A stretch of DNA of 64,000 nucleotides from Symbiodinium natans (GCA_905221605.1 CAJNDS010000503.1:59781-123780), one strand, 5' to 3'. Shown: positions 1-10,482, numbered from the stretch's first letter. The notes: a model not told the origin generated them from the sequence alone. Numbers and translations are program-made.

Positions 1-1050
1 AGGGATGTTTAGGGTTTAGGGTTTCGGGCTACTGGTTTTCGGCTCATGTTCATTGGGCTTGGGCTTATAGGGTCTCGGGCTTAGTGGTTTAAAGGGCATC
101 CTTTCAATGGGGCTGCTGTGGTTGCTGAGGTCTGTTTGGACCCTAGACTTCGGAGGTTCGTGAGAAAGATGGGGTTTTGGGGTTGGAGTTTCCAGTGGTA
201 CGTGTTGAGTGAGTGGTTTCGAGTTGAGAACTGACTAACTGACCTAGGCATCATGTAGGATTAGGCGGTACCCAGAGACCCCAAAGCCCCTTAATTAAGG
301 AATATCCCTTACATTGTAATAGGAACCCTAACCTGATTACCCTAAACCCTTAACCCTTAACCATAAACCTTTAACCCTAGACCCTTAACTAAGGGCGCGG
401 GGCTTGGGGACTGAGGCGCTACATTGTTGAACCTCAACCCCAAACCCTAAACCCTGAAGCCTGCCTAAGACCCTAAGCCCCCTGAATCCCAGCGAAATTT
501 CCTCAAGGCCTCAGGCTTCCCGAAGCCCTAGGAACCTAAGCCCTAAACCCTGAAAAGCCCTAAAACCTAAACCAGAAACCCTAGGGCACCCCAAAGCCCC
601 AACTAAACCTCTCATGCCTTAAGCCTTCAGTCAACCGAAGAGACCCAAGAGGGTCTAGGGTGTAGGGTGTAGATGTAGGGTCTCTCATCATAGCTGCTAA
701 CTGTTGTTTGGGGGTCTACATGGGGGGTGCCCTATTTTGGGAAAGACTCAATATGGTGAGTTCTCTAGACTGTGGCCCCTGGTGGGTACCCTAAACCTGA
801 AGTTGTTCTGACCTTCCGTAGCCCCTCCGATGCAGCCTAGATATAATAGGGGCCGCCATTTAATGAGAACTCACAAAAGGGAACACAGTTTGGAGAAGTG
901 ACTATATGCCTAAACCCTAAACCCTGAACCCTAAACCCTCACCCCTCAACCCTCAACCTCCCTAAACCCTAAACCCTAAACCCCAAACCCTAAACCCTCA
1001 ACCCTCAACCGTGAACCCTAGAAACCCAAGAAGTTCTCCGGTCTTTTCAG
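1..1050. repeat. Degenerate telomeric-repeat field
   Basis: No gene is seen here. The stretch is a patchwork of TTTAGGG-like and CCCTAAA-like units in both orientations, many with single substitutions, mixed with short unique pieces. A half copy of foldback family A lies at 271-338. The arrays are internal, not a chromosome end, because orientation flips repeatedly and unique sequence continues on both sides. Confidence 0.8.
271..338. mobile_element. Half copy of foldback element family A
   Basis: Begins with CCCAGAGACC, continues CCCCTTAATTAAGG, then the interior motif ATATCCCTTACATTGTAATA. These match the left half of the complete element at 13919-14058. The right terminal repeat is missing and telomere-like DNA follows, so the copy is truncated. 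Confidence 0.6.
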
Positions 1051-1128
1051 CCGCCGCGCAGGGCCAAAAAGTGATCCGCGCCAGGGGTGCGATCCCCAGG
1101 AGGTTCGAATTGGGGGCAGAGGATCGAG
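1051..1128 (+). CDS. Putative internal exon
   Basis: Follows a pyrimidine-rich acceptor ending TCTTTTCAG at 1050. One frame stays open and gives a peptide containing QGQKVIRARGAIPRRFELG. A TTTAGGG array starts just after it. No family recognised; the 3' border is uncertain. Confidence 0.42.
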
Positions 1129-1165
1129 GATGAAGGTTTAGGGTTTATGGTTTAGGGTTCAGGGT

Positions 1166-1262
1166 TTCCGAAATTAGGGGTACCCTTATTGGGGTCCCTA
1201 TAATCAGGGAATTACGACTATTTTGATGGTCTATATGAGGGGTCCGATGATCTTCGTAAACC
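1166..1262. mobile_element. Foldback element family C
   Basis: Carries the family signature CCGAAATTAGGGGTACC, then GGGGTCCC, a central GGTCTATAT and a right part ending near CTTCGTAAACC. Related copies sit at 18117, 22638, 29218, 49946 and 53650. One copy lies inside an intron of the DXO-like gene, so this is probably a non-autonomous, introner-like repeat. Confidence 0.55.
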
Positions 1263-1370
1263 CCTAAACCCTAAACCAAACCCTAAACCCTAAACCATGC
1301 AGGGTTATAGGGTTATAGCGAGGAGACACCCAATCTTCGCCCCCCCCCCCCCCCCGCCGCCGAGCCCATA

Positions 1371-1429
1371 CCCTAAACCCTAAACCCTAAACCCTAAACC
1401 CTAAACCCTAAACCCTAAACCCTAAACCC
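1371..1429 (-). repeat. Internal telomeric array, CCCTAAA
   Basis: About eight perfect CCCTAAA units preceded by a 17-nt poly-C run. Its orientation is opposite to the array at 1938-2022. Confidence 0.9.
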
Positions 1430-1937
1430 TTGGGTGTTTTTTGGGGTGTTTTATTGGGTGTGTATTAGGTATTCATTGGGTGCTTGTTGGGTGTTTGTTG
1501 GGTTTAGGCTGTAGGGTGTTGAGGGCTTGGGGGATTCCCACCCCTACTGTACCCACCACCACCACCACCACCACCCAGGTTTGTACAGCCATATTTAGAT
1601 GGGAAATGCCGTTGAAACCCTGAAACCCCAGACCCCCCGAAACCCCGCGCATATACCGGTAAACCCGAAACCCCTAAACGCCCTAAACCCAGAAACCTTA
1701 ACCCCGCAACCCGAAACCCCGCCCCCTATACCGGTAAACCCTAAACCCCTAAAACCCCAAACCCCCCCGAAATGCTCCGAAACCCTAAACCCCTACACCC
1801 TCAAACCCCCCGAAATGCCCCGAAACCCTAAACTCCTAAACCCCGAAATGCCCGAAACCACAGACCCCCCAGCCCTCGTTCCCCCCAGCCCTCGTTGAGA
1901 CTTTTGCTTCGCTATCACAGTCTTTTTGGGGCTGAAG

Positions 1938-2022
1938 GGTTAGGGTTTAGGGTTTAGGGTTTAGGGTTTAAGGGTTAAAGGGTTAAGGGTTTAGGGTTTA
2001 GGGTTTAGGGTTTAGGGTTTAG
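1938..2022 (+). repeat. Internal telomeric array, TTTAGGG
   Basis: Around eleven TTTAGGG units with a few one-base length changes. No gene could be supported between 1430 and 3126; that stretch is telomere-like DNA with short unique spacers and a 21-nt poly-C run near 2432. Confidence 0.85.
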
Positions 2023-2576
2023 GATCCTGTGCGCCTCAACAAGGGTACTGGGTGCAGGGATCAGGGCTGATAAGGTCCTGTGCGCCTCAGCCCTCTAACC
2101 CCATAAACCCTAAACCCTAAACCCTGAGGCTTTATAGGGTTTATGCAGCCTGTGGAGACCTGATCCTCTGCCTCCGCGGGTTTGGGGGTAAATCTGTAGC
2201 ATACCGGATGGAGACCAATGAGGACAGATTGCGTCTCGAAGGGAACGGGCGTGCAAGCACGGCAAAGCAAAACACCCAGCAAGATCCAGGATCTAAGGCC
2301 ATAAACTCCCATTCCTGCTAAGCCCTAAACACAGCACCCTTCCTCTGCGAAAGCAAGTTACATGATCGTTTGGGGTTTAGGGGTTTAAGGGTTTAGGACT
2401 TGCGGAAGCTGAAAACACAGCAAGACTTCCACCCCCCCCCCCCCCCCCCCCCGATGCTTTGCCGTGGCTCCTCGGACCTTCATGGCCGCCGTTTGTGACG
2501 GCGGGGGCCTTCCATGCCTGGCGCCTCCACACCCTAGTAAACCTTGAACCCTAAACCCTGAACCCTGAACCCTGAA

Positions 2577-2654
2577 CCCTAAACCCTAAACCCTAAACCC
2601 TAAACCCTAAACCCTAAACCCTAAACCCTAAACCCTAAACCCTAAACCCTAAAC
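2577..2654 (-). repeat. Internal telomeric array, CCCTAAA
   Basis: About eleven perfect units, entered through three CCCTGAA variant units. It lies between two short unique pieces that are too small to call as genes. Confidence 0.9.
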
Positions 2655-3126
2655 CAGAACCCACTCTCTAGGCTTCAAGGGGCTGGCGGGGTTGAGGGGT
2701 CCCAGACACGGTGCATCGGGCTTTGCTGGGATTCAGGGACATGGTGGCGCGCTGAAGCTTGGGTTTAGGGCTTAGGGCTTAGGGTTTAGGGTCTAGGGTT
2801 TCGGGTTTAGGGGTGTGTAAGGGTTTAGGGGTTTAGGTTTTGGGGTTTAGGTTTCAGGCGAAGGGTTTACGGTTTAGGGGTTTAGGGTTCAGGGTTTGGG
2901 GTTTGGAGTGAATTAGCGTTCAGGGTTGAGGGCCGTGGGTGTTGGTCTCGAGTTTCTCTTCTACAATATGACGGTTTGCTGTCTAAGATCGAGGTCTTAC
3001 ATTCCAGGACAAGACTTAAGGATATACAGTTTAGAATTGAGGCAAGCCCTAAACCCTGAACCCTAAACCCCAAACCCTGAACCCTAAGCCACATTCCCAG
3101 GAAGCCCTAAAGGTGGGTGCAAAGAG

Positions 3127-3197
3127 GAAGCATTGGCGCGGAACAGGTGCAGGCATGGGTGCCGCAGTGCACACCAGTCGGCCGTGGTCGATTTGAA
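3127..3197 (+). CDS. Putative internal exon with GTGAGT donor
   Basis: Preceded by AAAGAG and followed by the canonical donor GTGAGT at 3198. The open frame reads EALARNRCRHGCRSAHQ and onward to DLK. If not spliced it would stop at TGA inside the donor. No family recognised. Confidence 0.58.
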
Positions 3198-3781
3198 GTG
3201 AGTACCCAGACCCCTGGGCCTGAACCCGAGAACCCTAAACCCTAAACCCTAAACCCTAAACCCTAAACACTCTCTATCCTATGTATATTTAATGGCTAAT
3301 GGCTTCCCGGTTTTCCGGGTCCTTTTGCATCGACCACAGCCCCTGCTGGGATCTCGCTACTCACGTGTTTGGCGGGGGCGACTCCTTAAACCCCAAGAAG
3401 AAACATGGAGCCCTAAACCCTAGACCCTAAGTCCTATACTCCTAGGCCCTCAGCCCTAAACCCTAAACCCTAAACCCTAAACCCCCTTCCGTTCTCGTGG
3501 GTCACCTTTGGGAGCTTTGGAGCAAAATACCCAGACATTCCAACTGGGAACCTCCCTAACCCGAAACCCTGAACCCTCGCGGGTGTCAAACTTGTCGGAG
3601 CCAACCTAGCCCCCAAAAGGAGGGTTTAGGGTTTAGGGTTTAGGGTTTAGGGTTTAGGGTTTCGGGTTTAGGGTTTCGGGTTTATGGCTGATGTAGGAAG
3701 CTAACGGAGCAGAGTTGACGGAGCAGGAGTCCACTTCGCCACGCCCTTCGTGCCGCGAGTAGCACGCTTGTGTATCCTCAG

Positions 3782-3921
3782 AAGAGGGATGACTCAGTCA
3801 CAGGCTTTGGGGGTCATACGGGCAAGGCTCTGTCCCCTTTCAAAATCAACGAGGGGGCTTCGGTCAGTGGTTGTTCAAGGGTTGAGGTCTCACGATTTAC
3901 AAGGAGCGCCCATACCACACC
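3782..3921 (+). CDS. Putative exon
   Basis: A good acceptor (GTGTATCCTCAG) precedes an open frame containing KRDDSVTGFGGHTGKALSPF. A direct repeat of about 40 bp (CTACTCAAGTTATG...GTACATACT) begins at its 3' end and recurs at 3961-4000, so the exon probably ends before it. No family recognised. Confidence 0.52.
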
Positions 3922-4061
3922 CACTACTCAAGTTATGTTATGGTACATACTCATTCTAACCTACTACTCAAGTTATGGTACATACTTATTCTAACCTAAT
4001 TCCCTCTGACCCATTATAGCTATGGGCTGTGAAGGCAGCGGTTCAAAGCACCCTTGTTGAG

Positions 4062-4210
4062 GGGGCGATAGCCCTGCATCATCGCGGGGACAAAGAAGCT
4101 TCATGCGGCGATCGTTGTTTGCGTCTAAATCACCGCAAGCCCTACCGACAGATCATCTTCTGCCCCAAGATGACCTAGCTAAACCCGAACAAAACGATCC
4201 TAAACTCTAA
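4062..4210 (+). CDS. Putative terminal exon
   Basis: Open frame from an AG|GG border with residues such as SFMRRSLFASKSPQALPTDH, ending at TAA 4208-4210. Hydrophilic and Ser/Pro-rich; no domain recognised. It reads into telomere-like DNA at its end, so the last few residues may be intronic. Confidence 0.55.
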
Positions 4211-4364
4211 ACCCCACCCAAAACCCTAACCCCCCCAAGCCTTAGCCGAGAACACAATTCTAAACCCCTGCACCCAAATCCCGAAACCCAAACCCTAATC
4301 CCTAAACCCGAAACCCGAAACCCGAAACCGTCTGTCTCAGATCGATCCTAGGATCTTCTTCCAG

Positions 4365-4480
4365 CATTCAACATGCAAACCATGGTGACGAGCTGTACAG
4401 CAATGGCAACCACAGTGACCCCGGGTTTATGAGGAGAGCTGTTAAGATCCCGATTATAAGTAGTCTGACTCAGATTAAAA
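4365..4480 (+). CDS. Putative internal exon
   Basis: Acceptor ATCTTCTTCCAG, then an open frame with QHANHGDELYSNGNHSDPGF and RRAVKIPIISSLTQIK. The candidate donor is AAAA|GTTTAAGG, a diverged telomeric unit. No family recognised. Confidence 0.55.
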
Positions 4481-4558
4481 GTTTAAGGTTTTAGGGTTTA
4501 ATTAGGGCTTCGGGGGTTTAGGGGACGATGCCCCTAATAGTTCTGGGAATCTGTACAG

Positions 4559-4650
4559 GTGATTGCTGTTCAGATACATTCGCGATGTACAAAGATCACC
4601 GGGATCTAGCTTTCAAGCAATTGAATTCTTTCGCCCGAAGCCCTATGCAC
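4559..4650 (+). CDS. Putative exon
   Basis: Follows an acceptor-like TCTGTACAG. The frame contains CCSDTFAMYKDHRDLAFKQ. It then runs into proline-rich translation of CCC-rich repeat, so the real 3' end is before about 4650. No family recognised. Confidence 0.5.
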
Positions 4651-4829
4651 CCGAATTCCCCAACACCCCCGAACCATAGAACCGAAACCCGAAGCCCCAA
4701 ACCCCGATCACTTCTCTGTACACCATATTCCTTCTAGGGTATTTAGGGCCGACAGTACGGGCACTGTTGTATTTGTCACAGACCCTATCTAACCCCCCCA
4801 AAAAAACACAAGAAGATAAAATGTGTAGG

Positions 4830-4904
4830 TTTAGGGTTTAGGGTTTAGGGTTTAGGGTTTAGGGTTTAGGGTTTAGGGTTTAGGGTTTAGGGTTTAGGGT
4901 TTAG
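4830..4904 (+). repeat. Internal telomeric array, TTTAGGG
   Basis: Ten to eleven perfect TTTAGGG units. A second array of about eight units lies at 4996-5053. Confidence 0.92.
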
Positions 4905-5549
4905 TCTTTAGGGGTCCAGGTAGACCCTGAGCCCCAAACCCCAAATTTTCAGGTTCACCAGCATGACGCGACGGTTCTCGGGTTTTGGAATTAGGGTTCA
5001 GGGTTTAGGGTTTAGGGTTTAGGGCTTAGGGTTTAGGGTTTAGGGTTTAGGGTTGTTCCGGTGGTTTTAGGTTGAGATGTCGGCATTTTTCGTAGGGTTC
5101 AGAGTAAAAGAGAGTTTAGGGCTTAGGGTTTTGAAGTTCCGTGCTTCCAGCTTCCGGGCTTATGAGGGTTAGGGTTTCGGGTTGAGGATTTAGGGTATAT
5201 ACTTGGGTCCAACAGTTGCTATATACCCCTTTAAGCAGTCAATGCTTCCTGTTTGCCTCCGCCTTCCTGGTGCAAGCACCTTGATCCACGCATACAACTC
5301 AATTACTGAAGGGCTTGGTCTTATAGGGGGGGTACCCTTTTTGGGGGTCCCTTTAAGGAGATTCCATTCTATTTGGGGTTTAGAAGGGGTTCCCCGATTT
5401 TGGGATTCACCCATCTTCCTCAGCCACCTGACTTGCTTTTGGGGTTTGGGTGGCAGTCTCTTCTTGGAGCCAGGCGATACAGCGGTTTAGGGTTTAGGGT
5501 TTGGGGTTTAGGGTTTAGGGTTTAGGGTTTAGGGTTTAGGGTCCAAAAG

Positions 5550-5643
5550 CGCCCTGCGCAATGGCATCCCCAAGCGGTCCGAGCGATGGGAGGCTGGTGA
5601 ACCTCTAAACGCAGCGCTCCGTCATCCCTCAAACCCACCGTAA
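5550..5643 (+). CDS. Putative terminal exon
   Basis: Starts just after a TTTAGGG array through GTCCAAAAG|C. The frame gives SALRNGIPKRSERWEAGEPL and on to HPSNPP, with stop TAA at 5641-5643. Codon use and charge pattern look genuine; no family recognised. Confidence 0.6.
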
Positions 5644-5758
5644 TGTAAGTAAGGTCCGTGTACCTATGTAGGGTTTAGGGTTTAGGGATTTAGGGTTTAG
5701 GGATTTAGGGTTTAGGGTTTAGGGTTTAGGGTTTAGGGTTTAGGGTTCAGGTTTATAG

Positions 5759-5824
5759 GGTTGAGAGCATATACCTTGGGTCCTAAAGCCACCAAGTAGG
5801 AACTCCTCGGAGGCCCAAGGTACA
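5759..5824. mobile_element. Diverged family B foldback fragment
   Basis: Contains ATATACCTTGGGTCCTAAAG and GGCCCAAGGTACATGGACC, the two arm motifs of family B, at short spacing. Confidence 0.45.
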
Positions 5825-6032
5825 TGGACCTCTAGGGCCAACCTTGGAGCTTCCATGGGTTTAGGGTTTAGGGTTTAGGGTTTAGGGTTTGGGGTTTAGG
5901 GTTTAGGGGTTCAGGGTTTAGGGTGTAGGGGTTTAGGGTTTAGGGGTTTAGGGGTTTATCAAGGGACTCGTACCCCTAAGGTTGTACCCCTAAAGGTTCT
6001 TCTAAGTATACGCTTAATGTGGCCCCTATATT

Positions 6033-6113
6033 CCCCAGAGACTCCCTGGAGTGCTCAACCCCAGAGACTCCCTAGAGTGCCCAACCTCAGAGACTCCCTG
6101 GAGTGCCCAACTC
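6033..6113. repeat. Family F short tandem repeat
   Basis: Three tandem units of about 30 bp built on CAGAGACTCCCTGGAGTGC. A related pair lies at 45843-45905, in both places directly upstream of an exon candidate. The CAGAGACTCC start resembles the family A terminus. Confidence 0.7.
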
Positions 6114-6135
6114 CCGCAAATGATAACATTTTGAG

Positions 6136-6277
6136 GCCTCAGGATTTGGCCTTGCAAGTTCTTGTTACCTCCGTTAAACGTGTCCTCATCAGTGTTTCAT
6201 GTCAATCAGACGGGGGGGAGCGGGGGGGCAGGGCGGCCAAAAAATGCAAATCCTTAAGGTGGGGATTTTCGAAGTAA
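6136..6277 (+). CDS. Putative exon, basic protein
   Basis: Open frame from AG|G giving PQDLALQVLVTSVKRVLIS, then a Gly/Arg/Lys-rich tail, with stop TAA at 6275-6277. A donor-like CTTAAG|GTGGGG at 6259 offers an internal end. No family recognised. Confidence 0.55.
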
Positions 6278-6659
6278 AATTCTTGAGCCCTCATCCCTAT
6301 CTCAGCCCCTGAACCCATCTCCCCCCAGTTTAGGGTTGAGAGGTTCAGGGCGTTGTAGACTTACAGCTTTTGTTGTATGTTTGTGTCTGTCTTTGCAGCT
6401 TTGTGGTTGGAGTTTAGGGTTCAGGGATTGTTGTTCTTTTGGAGCTTTGGGTTTAGGATTTTCACGATCCAGGGTGTCGTTGTTTGCCACCCCTAGCCCC
6501 TAAACCCTAAACCCTAGAGGGGGGGGGGGGGTGCAATGACCTAGAGGTTGGTTTGAGGCGGCCCTGGCACAACCCTAACCCCTAAATTTGAATATTCTAG
6601 ATCCCGAATCCCTCAAGACAAAACCCTCAAAACCCTCAAAGCCCTCAAGCCACAACCCT

Positions 6660-6790
6660 ACTTGGAGGTTCATGGTACTTAGTAACTGTACTTCTAAGCC
6701 AAGAATGACCTTTCTAGGGTACTTTAGGGGCTTTTATGCGGGTTATAACTACACTTATAATGGGTTTGCCAAGTATCCTGAACCTGAAGG
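6660..6790. mobile_element. Foldback element family D
   Basis: Left end CTTGGAGGTTCATGGTACTT, an internal GGTTATAACTACACTTATAA, and a right end that is a diverged reverse complement of the left. It lies upstream of the coding-like stretch at 6820. Confidence 0.65.
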
Positions 6791-6819
6791 TAAACCCCCA
6801 AACCCCAAACCCTCCACCA

Positions 6820-7179
6820 GGCCGCCGACATTGCCGCAACAATACGATGCCCAGTCACACAACTTTGAGGCCCGGGGATTATCAATCCGAGGCATGTGCT
6901 GTTTTAGGGTATCTAGAATTTCTGGAGTTTCTAGTGTTTACCCGGTTGCTTCGTGTAGACTTGGATCAGATATGTGAGTGCCTTTCTATCGGTGGCATGG
7001 CAGAGGTGTTCGCCAAGGTCTACCACGTTTCACACACGATGCCTGGATATGTGCTCCGAATTTGTGTTGTTGATGACTGCCCCTGCGCGATCAATGATCG
7101 CTCACATCTCCATAGAGGTGCAGGGGGTCGAGTGGCAATGGGGGATGCAGCTCTGCGAGTTATTGGCCTTTTCACGTGA
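6820..7179 (+). CDS. Coding-like stretch, frame unresolved
   Basis: Two overlapping plus-strand frames are open. One contains LDQICECLSIGGMAEVFAK and ends at TGA 7177-7179. The other (6974 onward) contains RSMIAHISIEVQGVEWQWG and runs to 7288. Both look protein-like and they cannot both be right. Likely one or two exons behind the family D element. Confidence 0.42.
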   Translation, partial: GRRHCRNNTMPSHTTLRPGDYQSEACAVLGYLEFLEFLVFTRLLRVDLDQICECLSIGGMAEVFAKVYHVSHTMPGYVLRICVVDDCPCAINDRSHLHRGAGGRVAMGDAALRVIGLFT

Positions 7180-7412
7180 TGTGTTTAAAGGTGCTTTTCT
7201 AGAGTTTGTAAGGTTTTCAGGGTTTTTAGGGTTTCTGGGGTTTCGGTTCTGCAAGTCTACAAGGATTGAGGGTTTGGGGTTAAGTTAAAGGTTATGCTGC
7301 AGGGCTTGGGGAGTTCAAATGGCGGCACGTCGCCTACAGGTCAGCCTAAGCCCTAAACCCTAAACCTTACACGCTCAACCCTAAACCCACATCTTACGTA
7401 AGTGGCCCAATG

Positions 7413-7618
7413 TCCCTAAGGGTCCGCGTACCTGTATAGTATATACTTGGCCCTTTAAAACGGATTCCCATGTAGTAGCTGTAGGGCCCAAGTATATCAT
7501 AATCCTAAACCCTAAACCCTAAACTCTATAGAGTATATACTTGGCCCTTAAAAGGGGTTCCCATGTAGTAGCTGTAGGGCCCAAGTATATACTCTAGAGG
7601 TACATGGACCCTTAGGGT
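7413..7618. mobile_element. Family B foldback element split by telomeric DNA
   Basis: A partial copy (7413-7500) and a second copy (7525-7618) share an inner block containing CCATGTAGTAGCTGTAGGGC. Between them lie about three CCCTAAA units. Outer ends are CCCTAAGGGTCC and GGACCCTTAGGG, forming an inverted repeat. Confidence 0.75.
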
Positions 7619-7699
7619 GCGGCACGGCAACAGGGACCCCCAAACCCTAAACCCTAAACCCTAAACCCTAAACCCTAAACCCTAAACCCCTAAACCCAG

Positions 7700-7772
7700 A
7701 GAATTCCGAGAGTGCTGTTTCCGCGCTGTGCTGCTGAGGGCTCCCCGAACCTCGATGAGTCCATACAAGTAG
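7700..7772 (+). CDS. Putative terminal exon
   Basis: Directly downstream of a CCCTAAA array and CCCAG. The frame reads EFRECCFRAVLLRAPRTSM and ends at TAG 7770-7772. The array followed by CAG is the layout seen at many exon starts here. No family recognised. Confidence 0.6.
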
Positions 7773-7811
7773 GGAAAAAAGGAACATAACCCCTTCCCGC
7801 TAATATTAAAC

Positions 7812-7905
7812 GCCCCCCCCCCCCCCCCCCAAAAAAAAAAAAAAAAAGAAACACAATAAATGAATAAAATACATAGAAATAATAATAATAATAATAATGA
7901 TGAAT
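7812..7905. repeat. Homopolymer and AAT simple repeats
   Basis: A poly-C run of about 18, then a poly-A run of about 17, then an (AAT)n tract. No coding sign. An AT-rich (ATTT)n/(TA)n tract follows later at 8381-8470. Confidence 0.9.
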
Positions 7906-8188
7906 GGCTCGAAATTGCGTCTTGCGCTTTTATCTCTAGGGAAGAAAGGAACAGAACAGGGATTGTTGGGGCGTTGTTAAGGCAGTGGGCCAGGAAGTAA
8001 ATCCAAACCCCTAAGCTGAAGCCGAGGCCCCGAAAGACCCAGATTCGAAGCTCGAGTTGAGGATTTAGGGTTTACAAACCCTAAACCCTAAACCCCAAAC
8101 CCTAAACCCTAAACCCCAAACCCCTAACCCTAGGAGTTACGAGTTAGGGTTCAGGGTTTCCCTGAGTCCTAGATCCACCTCGTGACAG

Positions 8189-8272
8189 GCCGACCGGGCA
8201 CGCCGGCTGGCTCTTCAGAAAGAGTTGGAGGCGCTCGCGCATTTGAAGGATTTAGGGCACCTCCTCGGCCGG
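8189..8272 (+). CDS. Putative internal exon, helical
   Basis: Acceptor CGTGACAG, then RARRLALQKELEALAHLKD, a Leu/Glu/Lys pattern typical of an alpha-helix or coiled coil. A CCCTAAA array lies upstream and a TTTAGGG array downstream. No family recognised. Confidence 0.58.
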
Positions 8273-8380
8273 GATTTAGGGTTTAGGGTTTAGGGTTCAG
8301 GGTTTAGGTTTTGGGTTTAGGGTTCAGGGGTTGAGTGTGCCCTAAACCTTAAGTTCTGAAGGCTAAACCTAACCGCTTTT

Positions 8381-8470
8381 ATATTTATTTATTTATTTAT
8401 TTATTTATTTATATGTTTATATATATATATATGTTTATATTTATATAATTTATATATCTATATATATATA
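8381..8470. repeat. AT-rich (ATTT)n and (TA)n tract
   Basis: Eight ATTT units followed by alternating TA with TTTATA motifs. Nothing else is supported in it. Confidence 0.9.
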
Positions 8471-8576
8471 GACATATATTCCTGTATAGTGAATTTCGAC
8501 TCTTGGAACCTTTGTTTCAGGGTTTGGGGGGTTAGGAGTTTTAGGGTTTAGGGTGACTGGGCTCAGGGCCTCTAAG

Positions 8577-8639
8577 GCGGACTGGCGACACAAGAAGCAG
8601 AATTCGTGGGCGGCTCGACGAAAGCAGTGGGATATTTGA
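8577..8639 (+). CDS. Possible terminal exon
   Basis: After TCTAAG the frame reads DWRHKKQNSWAARRKQWDI and stops at TGA 8637-8639. Short, basic and unassigned. Here the arrays are in the minority arrangement, TTTAGGG upstream and CCCTAAA downstream. Confidence 0.42.
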   Translation, partial: ADWRHKKQNSWAARRKQWDI

Positions 8640-8743
8640 TGTGCACAAGGAGGTCGCCCAAACTGTGGAACTCCTAGACCCTAGACCCTAGACCCTAAAC
8701 CCTAAACCCTAAACCCTTAGCAAAGCGCGGGGCGATCTTCCAG

Positions 8744-8831
8744 CCTGAGTGCCGGCATCGGGCTGCTTGCAGCCGCCCAGTGCAGGGTGCGGGAGATGCC
8801 AGGCACACCGATGAAAGCCGCCGCGACTTAA
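8744..8831 (+). CDS. Possible terminal exon
   Basis: Acceptor GATCTTCCAG precedes a frame with LSAGIGLLAAAQCRVREMPG, ending at TAA 8829-8831. CCCTAAA array upstream, TTTAGGG array downstream. No family recognised. Confidence 0.45.
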
Positions 8832-9234
8832 GGGTAGGGTTTAGGGTTTAGGGTTTGGGGTTTGGGGTTTGGGGTTTAGGGTTTGGGGTTTCGGGTTTAG
8901 GGTTTAGGGTTCAGGGTTCACGGTTTAGGGTTTAGGGTACAGGGTTCAGGGTTTAGGGTTTAGGGTTTAAGGTTTAGGGCTTAGGGCTTAGGGCTTTAGA
9001 CTTTCTGGGACAGAACGCTTGTGGGCCGAAAGACCATGCGATATTCTTGGATGTTACTAAACTTATGCTAGCTCGCCATAAGCAGGAAACCAGAAACCAT
9101 GATACGCACCCAACTTCTGGTAAACCAAGTGAAAGTCCTCAACAGCTTCTCTAAAGTGTGCTAACGTATGATCTAATTGTGTGTTCCTAACCCTAAACCC
9201 TAAACCCTGAATGTAGGCGTAGCACAGGGTGTGT

Positions 9235-9464
9235 ACTTGGAGGTTCAGGGTACTTAGTAACCCATGATACATGTAGTTATAACCCACATAAAAGCCCCTT
9301 AGGTACCCTAATAGGGTTATATGTGGGTTATAACTACACTTATAATGGTAAATCCTAAACCTTAAACCCTAAACCCTAAACCCTATAACCCTAAACCCTA
9401 AACCCTAAGCCCCTGGATTACAAGTACACTTATCATGGGTTACTAAGCACCTTGAACCTCCAAG
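9235..9464. mobile_element. Family D foldback element interrupted by telomeric DNA
   Basis: Ends are CTTGGAGGTTCAGGGTACTT and its reverse complement form ending CACCTTGAACCTCCAAG. The middle, 9350-9412, is replaced by a CCCTAAA array. Inner arms around TTATAACCCACAT and ATGTGGGTTATAA also pair. It lies just upstream of the exon at 9481. Confidence 0.75.
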
Positions 9465-9480
9465 CGTAGGTTTCTGTAAG

Positions 9481-9542
9481 AGCCGCCCAGAGGAGCTGCA
9501 GCGGGAGAGTGAGCACGGCAAGCAGGCACGCGGCACCCAGCG
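9481..9542 (+). CDS. Putative internal exon, charged
   Basis: After TTCTGTAAG the frame reads PEELQRESEHGKQARGTQR, with candidate donor GTTCTT. Strongly charged, helix-like. No family recognised. Confidence 0.5.
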
Positions 9543-9864
9543 GTTCTTTTTGGGGGTTTTAAGCTATACCCTAGACCCTAAACCCTAAACCCTAAACCCA
9601 AAACCCAAAACCCTAAACCCTCCCCCTTGCCCCCTTTACCCCCCTCAAGGGAGTCCAACGTTAAGGCTCAGGGTTATAGGCTCCGTGGGAGGGGATTAAG
9701 GTTTGACTCCTCATGTACTGAAGAGCCACCAGGTAGCCCCATGCTCCTCCCTCAACCCTAAACCCTAAACCCTAATCCCTAAGTGACCCTAAACCCTAAA
9801 CCCTAAACCCTAAACCCTGAACTCCCTTAATGAAACCGTATATCCAGTTGGGTCTTTTCTTCAG

Positions 9865-9947
9865 GGGCAAGGGGGCTCTCTGGGGCAGGTCTTGGACAAC
9901 CTGGCGGTGAAGATTCAGTCGCTGCGCGCTGAGGCCCTGACAAAGGG
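9865..9947 (+). CDS. Putative internal exon
   Basis: A strong acceptor (GGTCTTTTCTTCAG) starts a frame reading GSLGQVLDNLAVKIQSLRAE. The donor is GTGTTTGG, the entry into a TTTGGGG/TTTAGGG array. CCCTAAA array upstream. No family recognised. Confidence 0.62.
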
Positions 9948-10482
9948 GTGTTTGGGGTTTGGGGTTTAGGGTTTGGGGTTTGGGGTTTAGGGTTTAGGGT
10001 TTAGGGTTGAGGGTTTAGGGTTTAGGGCTTAGGGTTGAGGGTTTGGGGTTGAGGGTTGAGGGTTTAGGGTTTTAGGGTTTATAGGGTTTAGGGTTTAGGT
10101 TTGCGGAGGTGTGGGCTTTGTGAAGCACTTCAGGCTCATGGTTCAAGAGTATTTAGGTTCAGGTTCGGGGCTTCCGGGTATTTTTAGGGTTGACTTGATC
10201 CTTACCAAGACGCAACAGCTCGTTCAGCCCCTGGTATATTGTATAGTTCGTGTCTTAGGCTTAGATGATGATCAGCTACATTTTACTGGGCCAACCTACC
10301 CCGAAGCCCTCTCCTCAAACCCTAAACCCAAAGCCCTAACTTTCAAGCCCTAATCCCTAAACCCTAAACCTTCACCCCCCTCAACCCAAAACTCTAAACC
10401 TTCAAACCCTAAACCCTAAACCCTAAACCCTAAGCCTTCAAACCCTGAACCTTAAGCCCCTTCTTCCTTCGGCTTCTGGGAG

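Noticed and set aside
1599-1898. Pro/Asn/Lys-rich frames (LNPKP-type) across CCCTAAA DNA
   Set aside because: They are translations of degenerate telomere repeat; a pure 7-mer array meets stops in every frame.
2453-2535. Exon after the poly-C run (frame DALPWLLGPSWPPF)
   Set aside because: No AG at the border and a minus reading is just as open; support too weak.
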